A stretch of DNA of 64,000 nucleotides, taken from NCBI GenBank assembly GCA_022822325.1, contig JAJEBW010000018.1:1-64000 (forward strand). Reading direction: 5' to 3'. This document shows, piece after piece, positions 61,865 through 64,000 of this stretch. Source of the DNA: Gemmatimonadota bacterium (GTDB lineage Bacteria > Gemmatimonadota > Gemmatimonadetes > Longimicrobiales > Gaopeijiaceae). A program made the position numbers and the translations under genes. Positions within the stretch are counted from its first letter, which is position 1. Each line of letters begins with the position of its first letter. The notes under the pieces are model-generated. The model was given only the letters and a program-made list of their open reading frames with translations. It searched no databases and was not told the origin of the DNA.

Positions 61865-63055
61865 ATGAAGAAGATCCTGACTGCGAAGACCCTCGACCAG
61901 GCTGCCGCCGCGGCCTCCGCCAACGACGCCGACCCGAAGCTGGGCCGCCGAACCTTCCTGGGACGGGCCGCGGCCGGGGTGGCGGGCGCCGGGCTGGCCA
62001 CCGCATGCGGCGCCGAAAGCGGGAGCGAATCGGGCCCGGGACCGTCGGTCGTCACCCAGCCCCGCGTGACCTGGCGGCTGGCGTCGAGCTTCCCGCGCGG
62101 CCTGGACGCGATCTTCGGTTCGGCCGAGATGCTGGGCGAGATCACATCGGCGCTGACCGGCGGTCGCTTCCAGATCCGGGCCTATCCGGCGGGCGAGCTC
62201 GTGCCGGGGCTCCAGGTCATGGACGCGGTGCAGCAGGGAACCGTGCAGGTCGGCCAGAGCACGAGCTACTACTACACGGGGAAGAACCAGGCGCTGGCCT
62301 TCGACGCGGGCGTTCCCTTCGGCATGACGGCGCGCCAGCAGGATGCGTGGCTGAACGAGGGCGGGGGACTCGACGTGGTCCGCGGGGTCTTCGCCGACTT
62401 CGGGATCATCTCCTTCCCCGGCGGCAACACCGGCGGACAGATGGGCGGATGGTTCCGCCGCGAGGTCAACTCGGCCGAGGACCTCCGCGGACTCAAGATG
62501 CGGATCCCGGGGCTGGGCGGCGACGTGATGGACCGCATGGGAGTGACGGTGCAGGTGCTGGCAGGCGGCGACATCTACCCGGCGCTGGAACGCGGCGCGA
62601 TCGACGCCACCGAATGGGTCGGTCCCTACGACGACGAGAAACTGGGACTGCACCAGGCGGCGCCATACTACTACTATCCGGGCTGGTGGGAGCCGTCGGC
62701 GTCAGTCTCCTACGAGGTGAACCGGCAGGCATGGGACTCGCTCCCCAGCGACTACCAGACGGTCTTCGAGGTGGCGGCCCAGGCCAGCGCCCGCCGGATG
62801 CTCTACTACTACGACGCGCGGAACCCGGGCGCGCTCCAGCGCCTCATCGACGGCGGCACCCAGATGCGCTCCTTCTCCGACGACATCATGGAGCTCGCGC
62901 GGACGACCATCGGCGAAATCCTCGAAGACTACGCGTCCGCCGACCAACAGTACCGCGAGGTCTACGACCACTGGCGCAACTTCAAGGAGGCGTCCTACCG
63001 CTGGTTCGGAACGGCGGAGCTGCGCTTTGCGAGCTTTGCGTTCGAGGGGGTGTAG
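61865..63055 (+). CDS. TRAP transporter substrate-binding protein, Tat-exported lipoprotein
   Basis: 396 aa. An extended N-terminus leads to a twin-arginine signal (RRTFLG) and a lipobox-like ATACG. The body is DctP/TakP-like: RLASSFPRGLDAIFGSAE, FRREVNSAEDLRGLKMRIPG with the binding Arg, and AIDATEWVGPYDDEKLG, similar to 2-oxo-acid/aromatic acid binding TRAP proteins that dimerise. No DctQM genes follow, so it depends on permeases encoded elsewhere. Unlike the solute-binding protein at 44979 it uses the Tat rather than Sec route, implying folding before export. Confidence 0.88.
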   Translation: MKKILTAKTLDQAAAAASANDADPKLGRRTFLGRAAAGVAGAGLATACGAESGSESGPGPSVVTQPRVTWRLASSFPRGLDAIFGSAEMLGEITSALTGGRFQIRAYPAGELVPGLQVMDAVQQGTVQVGQSTSYYYTGKNQALAFDAGVPFGMTARQQDAWLNEGGGLDVVRGVFADFGIISFPGGNTGGQMGGWFRREVNSAEDLRGLKMRIPGLGGDVMDRMGVTVQVLAGGDIYPALERGAIDATEWVGPYDDEKLGLHQAAPYYYYPGWWEPSASVSYEVNRQAWDSLPSDYQTVFEVAAQASARRMLYYYDARNPGALQRLIDGGTQMRSFSDDIMELARTTIGEILEDYASADQQYREVYDHWRNFKEASYRWFGTAELRFASFAFEGV

Positions 63056-63059
63056 GGGG

Positions 63060-63177
63060 ACTGCAGGCCAAGGAGGGCGAGGAGGTCGTCCACGGTCGCC
63101 GCGCGATTCCGGGCGACGACCTTCAGGATGCTGGATGGCGGCCTGACGCGAATCGGGTTGTGGGCGGGAACGACCTC
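63060..63177 (-). pseudogene. HicA-like toxin C-terminal remnant
   Basis: Read on the minus strand this stretch gives VVPAHNPIRVRPPSSILKV followed by ATVDDLLALLGL, resembling the C-terminal half of HicA/YcfA-type mRNA interferases (VP-x-H ... L-x-x-I-L ... F-x-x-LL). There is no N-terminus and no start codon, and it runs into the end of the TRAP gene. It is a fragment at best. Confidence 0.3.
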
Positions 63178-63876
63178 GCGGCGCTCGCCGCCTATGCCGG
63201 CCTCTACGTCGAACAGGAGGTCCGCGCCGAAGGACTCGTCCGCGACATCGGCAACTTATCGCGCTTCCTGGAGGCCGTCTCCTTCTCGCACGCCGCATCG
63301 CTCAACGTCAGCGAAGTCGCCCGCGAATGCGAGGTCAGCCGATCCACCGTCGCCGGCTATCTCGAACTCCTGGACGACCTTCTGCTCTCCTTCCGCTTGC
63401 CCGTCTTCTCCCGTCGCGCCAAACGCCGCCTGGTCACCCACCCGCGATTCTTCTATTTCGACACCGGCGTCTTCCGCAGCCTCCGCCCGCGCGGCCCCCT
63501 CGACCGCCCCCACGAGATCGACGGCGCGGCGCTCGAAGGACTGGTTGCACAACATCTGCGCGCCTGGCTGGATTGGTCGGACGCGACGGCCACCCTTCAC
63601 TATTGGCGCACTCGTTCGGGCTCGCAGGTGGATTTCGTCGTCTACGGCACGCCCGGGATCTGGGGGATCGACGTCATGAACGCCGACCGGATCCGCCCTG
63701 CCGATCTGCGGGGCTTGCGCGCATTCGGCGACGAGTATCCGGAGGCGGAGCGGGTGTTGTTGTACCGCGGCGAACGTCGGCTTTTGCGCGGTGGCGCGTT
63801 GTGTCTGCCGGTGGAGGACTTTCTGCTGAGGCTGAATCCGGGGAGGGGGCTGGCGGATCCGATGGGGCAGGGGTGA
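63160..63876 (+). pseudogene. Truncated AAA_14/DUF4143 ATPase
   Basis: About 238 aa from a possible GTG at 63160. The sequence matches the C-terminal half of the AAA_14-DUF4143 family: YVEQEVRAEGLVRDIG, winged-helix-like VARECEVSRSTVAGYLELLDDLLLSFRLPVF, KRRLVTHPRFFYFDTGVFR, and the DUF4143 nuclease-like LHYWRTRSGSQVDFVVYG. The N-terminal P-loop ATPase domain is missing, and upstream sequence shows no Walker A in any frame before the TRAP gene. It looks like a decayed remnant joined to other debris. Confidence 0.65.
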
Positions 63877-64000
63877 CCTCAGATTGCTTGACCACTGTTC
63901 GGGTGAAAACGGCGCACACGGGGGTGGAGTTCGGTTGCCGCAGCGTTCGCCTTCGCCGACGCCCGATCGACGACTCAAGAGGTCGCCGATTGCCTCGCGA
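63877..64000. other. Window end, no feature seen
   Basis: The last 124 bp contain no gene start or RNA I can support. Confidence 0.4.

Overview
The window is high-GC DNA (roughly two-thirds G+C by eye) with dense, tightly coupled genes and many GTG/TTG starts. It carries several exported 6-bladed beta-propeller/FG-GAP type proteins, two TRAP uptake systems, MacB/FtsX-type permeases, a bacillithiol deacetylase (BshB1), an HmuY-TonB haem locus and TolC. All of this fits a Gram-negative, didermic, heterotrophic bacterium. The mix resembles Gemmatimonadota (inference from gene content only; no marker gene for phylum was available).

Layout. 249-4314 (+): two exported beta-propeller proteins, a CxxC thioredoxin-like lipoprotein and two short exported peptides sharing a C-x(3,4)-C-x6-CC signature. 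4657-11798 (-): bshB1, two MacB-like permeases, a periplasmic adaptor, TolC and an exported protein of unknown function. 11857-17996 (+): a giant NtrY-like sensor kinase, an RsbRD-like protein and a group II PLP decarboxylase. 18115-21041 (-): three-gene proton-translocating transhydrogenase (pntA1-pntA2-pntB). 21359-27059 (+): comM, cysteine desulfurase, 2'-5' RNA ligase, sigma-54 response regulator, sigma-70 factor. 27375-27448: tRNA-Met(CAT).

27610-29403 (+): a fused RDD-SpoIIM membrane protein, convergent with a minus-strand cluster at 29522-34977 (DUF58, MoxR ATPase, DUF4350, DUF4129, polytopic membrane protein). 35077-35889 (+): DUF1028 protein. 35981-39933 (-): endonuclease IV and a 1029-aa FAD/Fe-S oxidoreductase. 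40116-44540 (+): a near-perfect Fur box followed by a frameshifted chelatase-like lipoprotein, an HmuY-like haem-binding lipoprotein and a TonB receptor. 44979-51566 (+): a TRAP transporter, enoyl-CoA hydratase, CaiB/BaiF CoA-transferase and MscS, linked by stop-start overlaps and two tiny relay ORFs.

51563-58418 (+): a visibly lower-GC defence island. It holds McrB-McrC (type IV restriction), a secreted FG-GAP protein, and an AAA15 ATPase with a TOPRIM-like partner that appears frameshifted. 58645-63876: katG (+), an SDR oxidoreductase (-), a Tat-exported TRAP solute-binding lipoprotein (+) and a truncated AAA/DUF4143 remnant next to a HicA-like scrap.

The parts most likely to be under-described are the beta-propeller/thioredoxin/Cys-peptide cluster, the Fur-controlled haem locus with a lipoprotein chelatase, the AAA15-TOPRIM pair behind a leaderless promoter, and the repeated tandem duplication of translation-initiation modules at several gene starts.
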